A DNA stretch of 64,000 nt from Symsagittifera roscoffensis (GCF_963678635.1 NC_087062.1:81200751-81264750), one strand, 5' to 3'; shown: positions 43,680 to 57,534, numbered from the stretch's first letter. Notes: generated from the sequence alone by a model not told the origin. A program made the numbers and translations.

Positions 43680-44563
43680 TCAAAAGTTTTCATCCCAACC
43701 TGCATAATAAGGTATGAATGGCAATAAACAGATGACATTGACTACAAAGTAAACAACTGCAAAAAACCTGTCAACAACGCGGGCTAAATAGCCCCATTGC
43801 TCCAACATTTCTTTCGTGTTTTCAGATATTTCACTTTTATCCAATGGTGAAGTGTGAATCATTTCCAGGCGCGTCACAAACGAATCTAGAATGTTCTCAA
43901 AAGTGGAAGCAGATTCCGGGAGCAAATGATGTTGTTGGTGGTGATTATTCTGATAATTGCAGGTACAAGTGCTGTTGGAAGCACAGTTCAGGGCGGGGCG
44001 GTGATTTGGCGAGTGTTTCGGCATGGCTTCGCATTTGGAGTTTGGACCCGGGATCGGTCCGGGATTCGAACATGTAACCGGACCGGGAATCGAGCTGGAT
44101 TCATGTTCACTATCAATCACGTTGTAATATACTGTGTTTCGATGGTGTGTGTGGTTGTTGTTTGTAACATTATTGCAGTTAGTGATGCAGTTTTGCGTGA
44201 AATTACTGCTGGCAAGCCGAGAACCAACTCGGTTTCTGGAGCAATGCACGTGATTCAATTCAATTATCGGGTCATCGTCTCTGATCACGTGATTACACAC
44301 ATGTTCGCCTGTGTGACTCTCAAAACTCTTGTTCACGTTTTTGGGAATGAACACTTGCGAGATATCCTGATAGTCAGAGTACTTGTTGTTGATACACGAG
44401 CTCGGAGGATTGTTCCGAGCGTTGCGTGGGTAACGAAGATGGAAGTTGTGCGCTCTCTGTTTTGGCCCTCCGCCGACTAAGAGCCAGGGTCCGATGAAGC
44501 GAATGATTCGCATTACTCTCCGGGAAGGTTTGTTAGCATATAGATATGAGGCACTTTCGGATC
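43680..44563 (-). CDS. nAChR subunit, last exon: cytoplasmic loop, MA helix and TM4
   Basis: Minus strand. The exon is preceded by a pyrimidine-rich acceptor (CTGTTTTTAAG) and its first two bases (GA) complete a Gly codon begun in the previous exon, so phase is continuous. It encodes a roughly 200-residue intracellular M3-M4 loop, Asn/His/Pro/Ser-rich with a Cys-rich middle. Then come the MA helix (KEMLEQWGYLARVVDRF) and TM4 (FFAVVYFVVNVICLLPFIPYY), ending GWDENF and TGA at 43680-43682. The WGYLARVVDRFF signature is highly diagnostic of nicotinic receptor subunits. Possible polyadenylation signals (AATAAA on the minus strand) lie near 43617 and 43386. Confidence 0.9.
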
Positions 44564-44690
44564 CTTAAAAACAGAATTAATCATAAAGTGAGCATGTCGG
44601 AAGTATCCGCAGAATATCTAAAAAAAAAAATTTGACTCGATCTATTGTTTTATTTATTTGACAATTGACTCGCTAAATTATTGTTGGTGT

Positions 44691-45094
44691 CAGGGGTGGA
44701 TCTAGGATTTTCTCGAGGGGGGGGGGGGGGGTTTAAATTTTTTTTAGGTCGACCGGAATGATTTTTCCAGCTCTCTCTAAGCCTGGGTTAGTCCCTGTTT
44801 TGGCCAAATTTTCTGCGCCGCAGGCAAAATTTTGAAAAAATAGTCAGAAAAAGGCGTTTTTAGGCACTTTTTGGAAAATGTTGACCAAAAAATCGCGTTT
44901 TTTCTGCGCCCCCTCCTCAAAATTAGTAAGTATATATTGGCGCCAAAGGCGCCTGTAGAATAATTTTAGGGTCGGTCGGCCAGAAAAGCATTTCTTAAAA
45001 AGTACCAAAGGGGGAACCCTTTGGGTCGAGTCCCTGAGGAGGAGGGGGGGGGGGGGGGGGGGCTTCCGCACCCCCCCCCCTAAATCCGCCCCTG
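44691..45094. mobile_element. hAT-like MITE, 404 bp, with TIRs and 8-bp target duplication
   Basis: The left end is CAGGGGTGGATCTAGG and the inverted right end reads CAGGGGCGGATTTAGG (two mismatches in 16). The flanks GTTGGTGT (44683-44690) and GTTGGTTT (45095-45102) form an 8-bp target-site duplication with one mismatch, typical of hAT insertions. There is no transposase. The interior carries G15 and G20/C10 homopolymer runs. Partial relatives occur at about 45711-45815, 53051-53290, 57535-57814 and 58730-58880. Named by termini and TSD length only. Confidence 0.8.
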
Positions 45095-47758
45095 GTTGGT
45101 TTCAACATAAATTTTTCCAGTCTTAGGCCAAAATTTGTCGCATTTTAAAAAATCGAACACGACAAATTTCAAACAAAATATTTTCAAAAATTGATTTTGA
45201 ACGGATGTTGTAAAAAGAAAGTAGTAATGGACTTTTTTCCACTTTCCATCCCAAGTTTAATTTTCATATTCGAACAAAACTGCTCGCATCAAAGCAATAA
45301 TTGAATGTTGCGACTGCTTTTTAAGGTCTCTGGAGAAGTCTGCGCGATCTAGAAAATTACTGAGATAAAGTAAAATTTTAAAAAAAACTCATTTTTAGTT
45401 TGATACTTTGAGGTTTTTTGAAAATAAAACCCCATACGCTATGTAGAGTACAGAGTGATTTATCGCGCATTTTAAAGTAGCAAGACTGTTCTTATATCAG
45501 GGCAGAAAATTATTGAGATAAAGAAAAATTTAAAAAAAAAAACTCATTTTTAGTTTGTAACTTTGAGGTTTTTTGAAAATAAAACCCCATACGCTATGTA
45601 GAGTACAGAGTGATTTATCGCGCATTTTAAAGTAACAAGACTGTTCGTATATCAGGGCAAAGCCCTGATTGTCCCGCCTGCCTCTTAATCCATATGGAAT
45701 ATTTTTCTGGGATAGGGGTGGATCTAGGAAAAACGGGCCAAAAATGCGTTGGAAAATTCCTACCAAAAAATTACGTTTTTTTTCTGCGCCGCCTCCCTGA
45801 AAATTCTTTAATGCTGCCATAGAGCAAGAAAAGTTTTTGTATATATTCATATGTTCATTAATCAATGAAGGTGATCTAAGCTTCTAATATGTGGAAGCAT
45901 TTTTAAAGATCAAAAAATTTTTCTGAAAAAACTTAAGAATAGGATTCAGCATAATTTATTAAAAATTCAGCGGAACTTTCAAGGATTCTTTTTTTCTACC
46001 AGCATTTTTTTTGTCTTTTTTACGCAAAAGTTCTTACCGGAATCTTGACCAGATAAAAAATAATGAAATCAAAGATTGGAAGACTAAAATGTCAGGAAAA
46101 ATTTGAAACGATTAATATCAATTACATCCCTAATCTTTTTTTTCTCAATGCCATCAATACCATCGAAGCTGAATTATTTGAATATAAATTAATTTTGAAT
46201 TAACCGCGGAAACTAAAAAGACTTCAGATTGTGCTCCAAAACGCCATGGCGCATATTTTGTATTTAGATATAACTTCGCCGCTAATATATTATATAAATG
46301 ATTAAATTTTAAAAACTTTTAAAAACGTCGTATTAACTCAGATTACAGAAATGCAAGCGATTTGTAGCACCGCTGTTATTTTTCCTTGAAAAAATTAAAT
46401 AAACGATATTTTTTAAGCAAACGATTCACACCTGGCTTTTAGCAAAACTACTCAGAAAAACGCTTATTTTGATCAATTTGTTGAGTTCTGCAATGCACGA
46501 AGGCCACAATCATTATATAAATTGCCATTAAAAACCTGATTTTTTTTGGTAACCTACATTGCAAAGAAATTACTCAAAACAAAACGACACTGCTCGTATA
46601 AGGGCGAAAGTCTTCATTTCATGTTCGTTCGCCACTTTGAGTTCAGTTTTCGATAAAATCTTGTATTTAATTCAAAAACATTTAAATTTTAAATCAATCT
46701 TCATTTTTTGAAATTCTTACCCCCCCCCCACGATATGTAAAATACAAAGCGATGTAACTACCTAACATTGAATTGATTAGTCCAAAAAGCTTGCTTCAAG
46801 TCTTTTCAAACAATTTCTGAGCGGGATTAACTCTCTAATTTATATTAATAAAACAAATGTATCCAAAATTCATCCTATTGGCAATTTTCAAAACCCCATA
46901 ATTTTCAACTCCCCAAAAACATAATAAGTAAAATATCTTTTTGAATTTGAGCTCATGGCAGGCGTAAAAAAAATAAAAATAATTGGATTGAAATGAAATT
47001 TTGTCTGAAGCAAATATCTTATTGTTAAACGTCGGAACAATTACTTCGCCTCATGATAATGTGATTTCTCTAGCTCGTTCTTCCCTAATGTAAATGTACC
47101 ATGGCGCCTTTGGGGACTTTAAAATTGTTTCCAAGCACTGGTCAGCTAAAAACTGATGTCTTATTTCGGCACCTAACAATAGTTTTCAAGTCCATAATGG
47201 ATAAGAATTTGACCATTCAGCCGTCAAACAATGGCATTATCATTCAAGCTCATCATGGCTGTATGATTCGTTGACTGTATTGTATGTCTTTGATCTTTGA
47301 GACTTGTTTTTATCAGACAAAGCAGCAAAATTGAATTGTCCTTTTATCAGAACAAGTTCAGCTTAGAAACAGAATTTCCCTTTTTTCTTTGATCTTTATC
47401 AATCGGAAATATTCAAACTAAAGTTCACTTTTATGTTTTATCAGCAGTGAAATCTGGACTTAAAATTTCAGCCTCTCAATTAGAAGGTTGATTCGGTGGA
47501 GTTTTTTTGTATTCAATCCAACCGAGTAACTTGGCCATTTGCTCTGGTAAAAATGCAACATGGAAAAAAGTAGTCGACAAAATTCAACAAAAGAAAAGTT
47601 CGCCCTACTAAAGTCAAAATTTGACAAGGTGTATTTTGGAATATTTGGATAACTTGAATGGGAATTGAGTATGATTAAAATAGCGGGAAAGTTATAAACA
47701 AAACAATCCTTTTTTCCATTCGTTGCAGGAGACAGAATTCAGTGTGCCGTGGGTTAAA

Positions 47759-50700
47759 TTGAATCAAGTTGAAAAGATTTCAGCCGGGGGCGATCGAAGA
47801 CCTTCACTTTACTCGGGGGACATGTCTAGATGAGGAATTAAATTAGTTCCGATTTCTGGTTTAGGAGATCTATGAAGCAGAAGGCTAAGCGGAGATACCA
47901 TCTGCACATTGATATATTGCTCTCGATATGGTCCTTGTGATGTAGATGTGAAAAACACGGAAGGTAATATGTTCAATTTTTTTCCGTTCACTTCTGCTGG
48001 CAACAGCGCTACCGCCGTCGCCGTCGCGTCCAGAGTATCATCAAAGTAGAAGCCGTCTGGATCAATATCATACTTAGCAATCATTACCCAATTTTGAATT
48101 TTGATTATCCACCCTTCCCAGTGCCCGCATACTTCGGCTTTCGTGAGTCCCAAAACAACACAACATTCAGTGGGTTCTTCCTTCCCACCTTCTTTTCTGA
48201 TGTTCGCGCCTTGGTTTAAATGTGAAAAACACGGAACGTAACATGTGCAAGGTGTAAGTTAACTGTATCATTCAAATCCTTCAAGTTTACTGCACTCAAT
48301 GTTTCAGTGTGCTCCAGACGAGGTAGAGGTTACAAGGTCTGCTGGCAGGTCTCCAGGCAGAACCAAAGACTTAATATAGTTGAATAGACTTGAACCTATG
48401 TCATGAGGACAACCACAAGCTCGACGGTGTTTTCTACTAAACGCTGAAAGGCATTATAACATACCTGCGTTCAGGTAAAATCATTATTTAGGCGAACATC
48501 TGCAAATTTTGGTAAAAATTTATGAAGGTTATGCAACAATCCCATGCATAATTTCAATTGTTTTCTGGGCTTGGGAAACTTTAAATCTTCGATAGCCAGT
48601 GTTTTTCTAATAAACGGCGTTATTCCGTTTTACCGGTCTTGAATCTCAGCCATTTGTATTCGTTTTTTGCAAACTCGCATTTCCGTGGTTTCAGGGTGGC
48701 GTTGTCGACATCCAGTTTCATAAGTAATTTTTCTACTACTACAAAGTGTTTTCTTCCTTTTAATACGATTGAAATGTCATTACTGAATGCGTTTGCCTGT
48801 GCAAACTCCTTTAGCAAGGTGTCAATAACTTTTTCAAGTCTTGCAGGCATTGTTGTAAGTCAGTGGAAACCGTTCTTAAAACGGCACGTTCCCGTCGATT
48901 TTCCCCCCATAAATGAAAACTTGCACTGTTTGCTTGTTTTCTGGTGTAATGCTACTTGTCCCTACGCATATGTGAATTCCAATATAGTGGAGTATACTTC
49001 ACCCGCCTTTCGTTCCGCATTTATTTTGTTGATTCCGACAAATATTTAATCAAAGTTTGGCATTTGGTACTAACTCTTATATACCTGTTTTTGTAACTCC
49101 CTTTATTCCTATGGCAGCTTCATATTTTCGTTCTCTTTTACTGTAAATACAAGCGGTGAAACAAAACTCTTAAGCGAACATTGTTGTGATTTAACCACAC
49201 AACCTTCCGCAATTAAGCGGGTTTTTTCCCTGTGCTTTTTCCTGAAGGCTGATAGGATCTCTGTGCCCTTTTGTCTTATAGGTTTTAAGGATTCGAAACA
49301 CTCAGCCTTTAAATTTGCGTTCGGGCTTTTTCCTATTCTTGAAAATAGTTTAGGAAACAAAATTTTGTCTGTCATTGTTCTAGTCCATCTGCACTTGTTC
49401 TAGTTCATTGTTCTCGTCACTGCTTACTTCCCCTGTGAATCCCATTCCTCTTCCCTTCTGTACCAACTCCAGTCCCAGGGTACTCAATAGGTTCCGCTCC
49501 AGGATCGACTGGTGGTTCCGCACTATTTTAGACACTTTTGCTTGTGTCACCCATCCATTCAATGCAATTGTCACGGCTGCTTCTCCTAAGACTTGGTTTC
49601 TTTTGTTGTTTAAATCTAAAAATCTACTAGTTTCGGTTGTAGCTTTAAGTTGGTTTTAATGAGTTTAGCTTTCAGGCCAGTCATGTTGAATACCGTGACC
49701 AGGCACCCGCTGTCAAATCAGAAACTCAGCTTCTTTCTTGATACTTTCGCTTATATTCTGGCGTTTGGGATCTTCAAACCCACTGCATTCTTTTTCATGA
49801 TAGACTTCACTATATACTCATCAGACCCTGATGTTGTGGAAATCTCCTCATCCACCTCTTGATGATGGTTGACCCACCCTAATTGCTCCTCCTGCATGCT
49901 GTTGCTACCGATACTGTGGGTGCTTTGGTTTTGCCTGGTTCTCGTCACGGACCACACCTACTCGACCCCTTCCTTCCGTGTTCTGTTTTATGGCACGCGT
50001 TACATGTTACGCTTCTCGCGAGATGATACGCAATATGTTCCAATGAAGAGTTTGGGACGTCATAATTGTCACATTTCTGGTTTCCTGCTGTAATCGACCG
50101 CGTTGTGTTTCCTCTATCTCCGCGCTCCCGGTTTCGGAATTATCTGGCTCTTCTCCTGATATTGTTTACGGGTTCCGGCTTAATGGTCATGTGTGTCTCT
50201 GATGCTGGCGGCTTCACCGAGTTTGACTTGTAGGCACGCTCTCTCCTCTCATATGACAATCAGTCCGACATACTTCTTCGGGTGAATTTTTTGATCATGA
50301 TATTGCTTGCTGAAAATTCGATTCTGGCAAATACATATTTAAAAAATCTCTGATGTTTTCAGACTTCAACGGCATCAGTGAAGTCGCATCGTCCCGCCAA
50401 TGCGCTTAGTTCGGCGTGGAACTTCTCAAAGGAATCGTGCTCCCGTTGCTTTCTGCCATAAAACAATCCTCGTTCATGCGTCACAGTCGGCTCTCGCTTT
50501 AAAATATTTTTTTAATTTTGTCGAGTTCTTACGGTTCTTACACTTACCCCCGGTTTGCGCGCCTTGAAAATTCGTTGCCTTCGTTTTCTATACAAAGATA
50601 CAAGTTCAACTTGAAATTCCCCTCCGATTCAATAGGATTTTTTCCGTTCACTTCTGCTGTCAACAGCGCTACCGCCGTCGCCGTCGCGTCCAGAGTATCA

Positions 50701-51068
50701 TCAAAGTAGAAACCGTCTGGATCAATATCATACTTAGCAATCATTACCCAATTTTGATTTTTGCTTATCCAACCTTCCCAGTATGCGGGCGGCTTCGGCT
50801 TTCGTGCGTCCCAAAACAACACAATATTCAGTGGGTTCTTTCTTCCCACCTTCTTTTCTGCTGGCCGCGCCTTGATTTATATGTGAAAAACACGGAAAGT
50901 AATATGTTCAAGTTGTAAGCTAACTGTATCATTCAAATATTTCAAGCTTAGTGCACTCCTTGTTTCAGTGTGCACCTGACGAGATAGAGGTCACAAAGTC
51001 AGCTGGTAGGTCTGCAGACAGAGCCAAAGACTTTACATAATTGAATGGACTTGCCCCTATGTAACTTT
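47759..51068 (-). pseudogene. Ty3/Gypsy element fragment inside the nAChR intron
   Basis: Minus-strand order: a 5' region plus gag start (50544-50849, WVMIAKYDIDPDGFYFDD), a protease end (49380-49574, LERNLLSTLGLELV), RT pieces (49109-49375, with CSLKSFVSPLVFTVKENENM; 48620-48850, with AFSNDISIV where the FxDD box has Asn for Asp). A second 5'/gag segment (47809-48153) then repeats WVMIAKYDIDPDGFYFDD. The region 50640-51066 and the region 47990-48420 are copies of each other. No intact ORF remains. It belongs to the same broad Mag-like class as the 25.5-32.1 kb element but a different family. Confidence 0.7.
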
Positions 51069-51586
51069 TATTGATGTTCGATTAATGACACCCGATGGAA
51101 AGAAGCAAATTAGTTATCTGAATCCGATGATACTTTAAAAATTTTATAAGGATGGCTCGCCTCAAATTAAACATTTTTCTATCTGATTTCAGAACATTAA
51201 GGTTAAAATTACTTTTAGGAACCAACAAAGTGAGCCTGATTAACCTAGCTTTTATAATGCATAATCACGGGCACACTCAACCAATGGGAAATTGTCGTCT
51301 TCTTCAATCAAATGGTAACATCTTTTAAAGCAACCAGTTTTTAAGGCATCCATTGATTTTAAAGCATCCTTATAAGTTTAAGGACTTTTTGGGCGACTGA
51401 ACTCCTACACTACATTTGGTCAAACCCAAAACAGCAAAAGTTGAAGGAGGCTAGTCGGGAAAAGCAATTTAATCTTTCAACCTGTAAAAAAAACACCTCA
51501 ACCCCTTACCCCCTCCCCAAGACTCGAATCAAAAAATTGTACTTTGGGTGATATGAAATATAGGAATGGACTCAAAATTAACTCAC

Positions 51587-51790
51587 CCTGTAAGTTGAGC
51601 ACAAGCACAGAAAGCCAGAGGGAGAGACAGACTAGAAACATGGAGAAGAGACAGTATTTGCTGGCTATGGGCGTCTGGAGCGAGTTGGCGGGGATGTATT
51701 CTGAGATGACCAGCATGTTGAGGGAGAGTGCCAGGAACACAGTGATTGCCAGGGAAATTTTCTCACCACTCTCCGGCGGCAGAAGAAATA
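51587..51790 (-). CDS. nAChR subunit exon: TM2 and TM3
   Basis: This 204-bp exon begins after CAG (acceptor GTTCAG) with two bases that finish a Val codon started in the previous exon, and ends in phase 1 before GTGAGT. It encodes the end of TM1, then PPESGEKISLAITVFLALSL (TM2) and TM3 (ASKYCLFSMFLVCLSLWLSVLV). In the M2 numbering, Glu sits at -1', Lys at 0', Ser at 2', Thr at 6', Leu at 9' and Glu at 20'. Glu at -1' and no Pro insertion before it point to a cation-selective channel. That is an inference from the family rule. Confidence 0.9.
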
Positions 51791-52183
51791 CTGAACAAAA
51801 AAAACAACTTTGCCATGAAGCAGAGGGAAAACAAAAGGCCTACTAAATAAAATAAGACTTGTCGGCAGCTGGGCAAGTATCACAGAAGGTTCCGACGACA
51901 AATAGTTTTGCGAAAAAAAATCAAAAATCAATCCTACAAAGCAAAAAATTTAGCCCGGGGTTTTTGCGAGACGGACAAAAAGTTTTTGGAAAACTTTATA
52001 ACATATCAATTTAGGGATTCAATATTATATATCACTCGGCTCAAATTCATAATTTGTTGTAAAAAATGATTTTGCAAGAAAAAACACCTTAAATACAAAA
52101 TCCTCTCCACTTAGTGGTTGGAACAAAAACAAAAAATTGCTATCTAATTTTTCTTAGTAAAAAGTAAGACGACCGCTCCTCAC

Positions 52184-52766
52184 CTAACTGAGCCATAAAG
52201 CTGATAAGAATCATAGGGATGATCAGGTTCCGATTGTAGAAGGCAAGTCGTCGCTTTAGCACAATAGTGTAATGGATCTCCGAGTACTGTTGGTCGGAAC
52301 CTTCGTACTGGAGTATTTTAGACACACAACTCGTACTCATTAATTCCCACTCCGAATTGTCTATATACGAAGTGCTGTCCATGTTTGTCGACAAATTCTT
52401 CATAAGAATTGTAGCCGCCGACTGACTCCACGAGCCGACAACTATGACACACGTTTGCACGTCGAATGGGAAGTTCTCGATCTCAATCAAACAAGTCGTC
52501 TCGTACTTTTGAGGCGTGTCCAGTCTTATTTCGCCCGTGCTTTTGACAGTCGCGGGAATAATGTTTTCACGCATGTAATAATTCGAGTTCTCGCCAACTT
52601 GGTTGAACACAACAATGTCAGGAAGCCATAAGTTTTCACGCATCAGTGTTATTTTACTGATGTTTCCGAAGTCATCGGGGTCCCACGTTAAGTATTCGTC
52701 CTTCCAAATCCACACTTCGAAGAAGAAGGCTTTTAGTTTCTGCTCTTTCGAATCCAAATAAATTAC
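52184..52766 (-). CDS. nAChR subunit exon: extracellular ligand-binding domain and start of TM1
   Basis: 583-bp exon, minus strand, acceptor TTAG before GTAATT and donor G|GTGAGG. It starts phase 0 and ends phase 1. It encodes the Cys-loop ligand-binding domain: KDEYLTWDPDDFGN, LWLPDIVVFN (loop A), the 13-residue Cys-loop (CLIEIENFPFDVQTC), GSWSQSAA (loop B, Trp conserved), and the start of TM1 (NRNLIIPMILISFMAQ). Loop C reads YEGSDQQYSEI with no vicinal Cys pair, so it is non-alpha-like. The loop A Tyr is Phe. The subunit would be expected to act in a heteromeric pentamer, or as a divergent receptor. Confidence 0.9.
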
Positions 52767-53050
52767 CTAAGCAAACTTGAGCAACAGATGATTGGTAATC
52801 AAATCACCAAAAAGAGCACCAATTAATAGATAATGATCTCAAAAAAATGGCCTCTAAGGTTTGTCAGAAAACAATAAATTAGGACAAAAGTTACAAAAAA
52901 ATACCGATTGTCTAAGAAAAGAGAACAGTCAACAGCATAGCATGTCACAAACAAATTTTGAAATTTTTCCTTTTCAATTTTTTGCCGTTCTCTTGAGTGG
53001 GGTTGATTTTTGAGTGTGAAATGAATCGTCATTTTCAAAATGGTTAGAAT

Positions 53051-53290
53051 CAGAGGCGGTATTATTTTTATGACATCCATTTTAGGCCGACCAACTTTAA
53101 AACTTTTCTACAGACGCTTTTGGCGCTAATATATACTAATTTTGAAGGCGAGCGCGTGCAGAAACAACAACATTTTTTGGTCAACATTTTCCAAAAAGTG
53201 CCCAAAAACTTTTTTCAAAAATTTGCCGGCGATGCAAAATTTTTAATCAACATAGGGTCTTTACAGGCCTCAAAAATTCAATTTCGCTCA
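53051..53290. mobile_element. MITE relative, degraded
   Basis: It starts with CAGAGGCGGTATT, close to the CAG(A/G)GGCGGAT end of the 44691 element. It then shares GGCCGACC, GCGCTAATATATACT and TTTGGTCAACATTTTCCAAAAAG with it. The far end is not clear. Confidence 0.5.
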
Positions 53291-56145
53291 GAAAAATTCG
53301 CTAATTGTTGAAAATTATTGTGAGAAATGTTTTTAAAAAAGAAAAATTGAAATTCTGCGAACCGCAAAAGATCAATATTTGAAATATTGGCCTTTCTAAG
53401 GGTAATCCCTAATGTCTAACCGCAAGTTGGTTGTTAATAGGCTGATCAAATCAACATTTTTCTGGTCTCCAGAATCATAATCTTTTGAGTAAAATTGGGA
53501 GTTAAGTTGCTTGGGTTGTTTTCTTTTAAATGCAGACCAATATCTGGAAAAAATTCAGAGTGGGATTCCAAGTGGGTTTACGAGCAGACGTGCTACGTAC
53601 GCGTTCTCCTGAATGCGCTTTTGATTCTTGTTCATAACTTATTAAAAATCTCATTTATTATGCTAAAAGCAGAGCACGAACTATTATCCCGCATGCAAAA
53701 ACATTCCGAATTGAAACCAAGCAACCTAATTGGTTTATACGACTCAAGCATGAACAATTGATATTGACAGTCCAACATTTTCAGTTTATCAAAGTGTTTT
53801 TTATCAAATCTGCTGGAAACAAATTATTGCGCGAACGAATCATTCAAGGTTTTGTCCTGATATACGAGCAGAACTGTAATTACGAAAGTTTCATAGGTAT
53901 CCAATGTCTCAAAATAGTTTAATTCATTCTTTCGACCAGCATAACTTCAAAAAAGTCCAACGAAACTTTCAGAAAATTTTGACAATTAAAAAATAATGCA
54001 ATTTTGCCATGAACCAAAACATTTGCTCGTATGCTCATACACCAATTTTTCTGATAATGAAATAGCAACTGTTTTAAAAATATTCTATACAAGCAAAGCG
54101 GGATCTAGAATATTTTCGATTGAATGGTGGTGGCAGTTGTTTTTCCAAACAAGAACTCGAACAACTTGCCAAACTTTTTTTGGTTTACCGAATTAAGTTT
54201 CTCAATCTCAAAAACACTTTGCGGACCCTATTTTGTCAGCAAGTTCTGCATAGCAGGAAAATGTTTTAAGAACACGGCAGAAAAACTTGCCGTTTTTGGG
54301 GGCACGTTTTAATAGGTTTGGACCATTGCGTCATTTTTTGATACGCTTTTTTTTTGTATGGCGATCAATTTATTGTGCTCATCTGCGATAAAAAAGACTG
54401 CTCGTAACAGCTTAAAACGATATGAATTATCCGACTGCCACCGGAGTTGTTTCCAGTTTGTCTGCTGCCTGCTTGGTAAACCAAAATTAGATAAAATTTA
54501 AAAAGTATATATAGTTTGATCATTATGAAAAAACCCGGGTTGACCATCCCACAAAAAATCCCTTTTTTCTACAACTGCTTAAGATTTTCAGAGAATTTTC
54601 AATAACTTACAATATTCATGTTCTTAGATGCACGCAATGAAGTTCACGGAGAACAACCGATTAAAATGGATTTTCACGGCCTGTCTGAATAAAACTCTAA
54701 AATAATCGCTTATAATGGAAAAACAAGACGGTGTTTCTTAACAACTGGATTAACAAAAGCATTGAACAGCCAATTTCAAAGGTCTTTGGCTAAAAAATTA
54801 ACGAAATAATTTAAAAAAAAAAGTTTTTTTTTTACTTTTATAAAACAACCAAATGACTTGCCTAAATTCAGATTGGAACGCAAAAATTCGCTGCTTACGT
54901 GTGTTATAAAAACAGAATCGATTGCGCGCTAATTATCCCAAGTTGACCAAACAAGTAATTTTAAAACCTCTATAAGCTTACGAATGCTTAGTCAAAAATC
55001 AAAAATTGACTCAAAAACTACCCCAAGTATAAATAATCCATAAATAAGTCTAAGTAATCCGTATCAATATTGTCGATTATTAAGAGTTTTAATAAATTAT
55101 AATGAACTATAATGAATTATGTTTTTTGAGGAAGAGCTTGGAAAATACTTTTTGAGCAGAAAGTCCAAAAACTTTTCAATATAGATTCAAAACTTGGCTT
55201 GTAAAGATTGTTGTATTGGTTTTTACTTGTTTTTGTTACGATTTGTTTCTTGTTGTTTTATTTTTTGGAGTATCTCTCCCGCCCAAAACCACACACTTAC
55301 CCCCACCAAAATTGCTTTCTCCACCTACCAAAACCCTCCCTCACACTTACCCCTGCTCACATTCCCACATTTACCACCCCTCATACACCATCACCACCTG
55401 CAAGCTTTTAAGTGCCTCCTAACTAGCATAAAAACTATAATCAAACTATAATCCACTGAAAGCATTGTAATCGATTTAGGTTCATGGAAAATAATGGAGG
55501 ATTGCGTGGTCTAAAAAGGTAATTACAACCGATTATAATGGCAACAGTGTGAAAACGAAAAATATTATGACCAGTCCTTACCCATGGAATTTCGTTGTTG
55601 GCAGCTACTTTTTCCCAAAAACATCGCAAATTATAACAAATTTCCAGAAATTGCAAAAGACTATGAATGTGTAATCAGGGATAAAAATCAATATTGAAAA
55701 AATGTTTAATAAAATTGATGCAGCTAAAAATTCACACAATGTGGTTATAAGGTTTGTATTTGGAGAAAAATATTTCGAAAAAAAAACTTCAAAATTTTGC
55801 CCATAAATCTCCTAGTTATACATAATTAATTATTCGAATTATTTTGGATACAAAAAAAGTCAACTTTGAGATATCAAGTCCTATAGCGAACGTATTTTAC
55901 GAGAAGTTTAGATATACATTTACAACAATTCTAGTTTTTAGCAAAAACACTAGCTCTAAAGAGTGTCCGTTATTGCACTCTGTAAAAAACGAGAGTTTAT
56001 AATTAGCTCTTGTTTTCCAATTTTTGTAGAACAAGCCTCAGTTTTGTAGCATTTCTACAGCCTAATTTGTTAGAAAATTGTAAGATTTGCATAACAAAAG
56101 TTCTTAGAGAGCTGTTTTTGATCAACTCGAGTATGTAATAACCCC

Positions 56146-56345
56146 NNNNNNNNNNNNNNNNNNNNNNNNNNNNNNNNNNNNNNNNNNNNNNNNNNNNNNN
56201 NNNNNNNNNNNNNNNNNNNNNNNNNNNNNNNNNNNNNNNNNNNNNNNNNNNNNNNNNNNNNNNNNNNNNNNNNNNNNNNNNNNNNNNNNNNNNNNNNNNN
56301 NNNNNNNNNNNNNNNNNNNNNNNNNNNNNNNNNNNNNNNNNNNNN
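56146..56345. other. Assembly gap (200 N)
   Basis: A 200-N run within the large nAChR intron. It could hide an exon or repeat. Confidence 0.99.
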
Positions 56346-57534
56346 GTCCTATTAATTTACAAGGATTTGAGTATTATGAAACATTTCGCTCCGCGTTCTT
56401 CAATAGTCGGAACAATTATTGCGCCGACTTTCAAAGAAAGTGACGCAATTATTGTTTTCAGCGTGTTTTTTTATCTTGGCCAATTTCTATTTCTCAACTG
56501 TAACTCTTTTTGTTGAAACAACTTTCGTAACAACCAAAGGGTATTGTTGTCTTGAGCTCAAATTTAAAAAGTAATTCAGTTGTGGGTCTAAGGCAAACTT
56601 CCGCTATGTCAAATATCCGAAATTACTTTATAATTACGTAATAATATGACAAGACGTCGTTGAATTAGCTGATTCCACTTTAGCCGACTTTCGGTTAAAG
56701 ACCACTGTTAAGCGCGCATCGCCGTGCGCGCGGCGCATTACTGCTCTGATTTTTATATAGAGTGCTACGTTCTCGCAACACGTTGGTTAAAATTGCAACA
56801 CGTTGCGGCGGTCACTTTTAGCTCAACTATTACAGCTTGATTTAAGCGAACGGTATAGAAATTTAATTTTTGCTCTACATTTTGAAAAAGGTGTGATGTA
56901 TGCCCTAGTGAAGTTGTTTTCCGGATGTTTTTTGGATATTCTTTGTAAATTATGATGGCTGATTTGGCCAATTTAGAATGGTTAATGCGCGATGTATTTT
57001 AAAGCGGAGATTTCAACAGTCTTATAAATGGTTCCTAAATGATTTGGGACATGCTATTTGGTCTATTTAATACTTTGCTGTATGCAATGTCTGCAAAATG
57101 GGGCTTGGTTTTTTGACCAGACCGACTTTTCACCAAACCACAACAAAATAATTTATTTCAGACAAATCAAAATTAGAGTCATTTGAAATAGAATTTGTCA
57201 AAACCAGAAAAAATTTCGCTGAAAAACTATGAAATAATTTGTCTTTAACCAGACTAAACGGCGTCTCAACGTCTCTCAATCAAATTTTTTTATTCACTCT
57301 GGTAAAAAGACCGTGTTGTTATTTTTCTGGTAAAAGGTCTGTCTGATAAATGTCGGTCCTCATGCAAAATATATCACTTGCTACTTTGATGACATATCAA
57401 TTTGCATGATATATCATTTTACGTGAAATATTGCTCGAAACTTGCTCAGCAACTGATTACCCTTATTTTGGTTCGGTTTATTCAATTTTTGCAAAAAAAA
57501 GTAAGAGAAAAACTATTTATGATTCATGTGAGCT

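Larger units (their letters stand above)
44564..51586 (-). other. nAChR intron (about 7.0 kb) with Gypsy fragment and MITE
   Basis: The donor is G|GTGAGT after the TM3 exon and the acceptor is TTTTTAAG before the last exon. The intron contains the hAT-like MITE (44691-45094), related partial repeats near 45711 and a Gypsy fragment (about 47.8-51.1 kb). Otherwise it is AT-rich non-coding DNA (45.1-47.7 kb). Confidence 0.8.

Noticed and set aside
43844-44480. Plus-strand frames opposite the last nAChR exon (43844-44077, 43926-44480)
   Set aside because: Antisense to a strongly supported exon. They arise from its amino acid composition.
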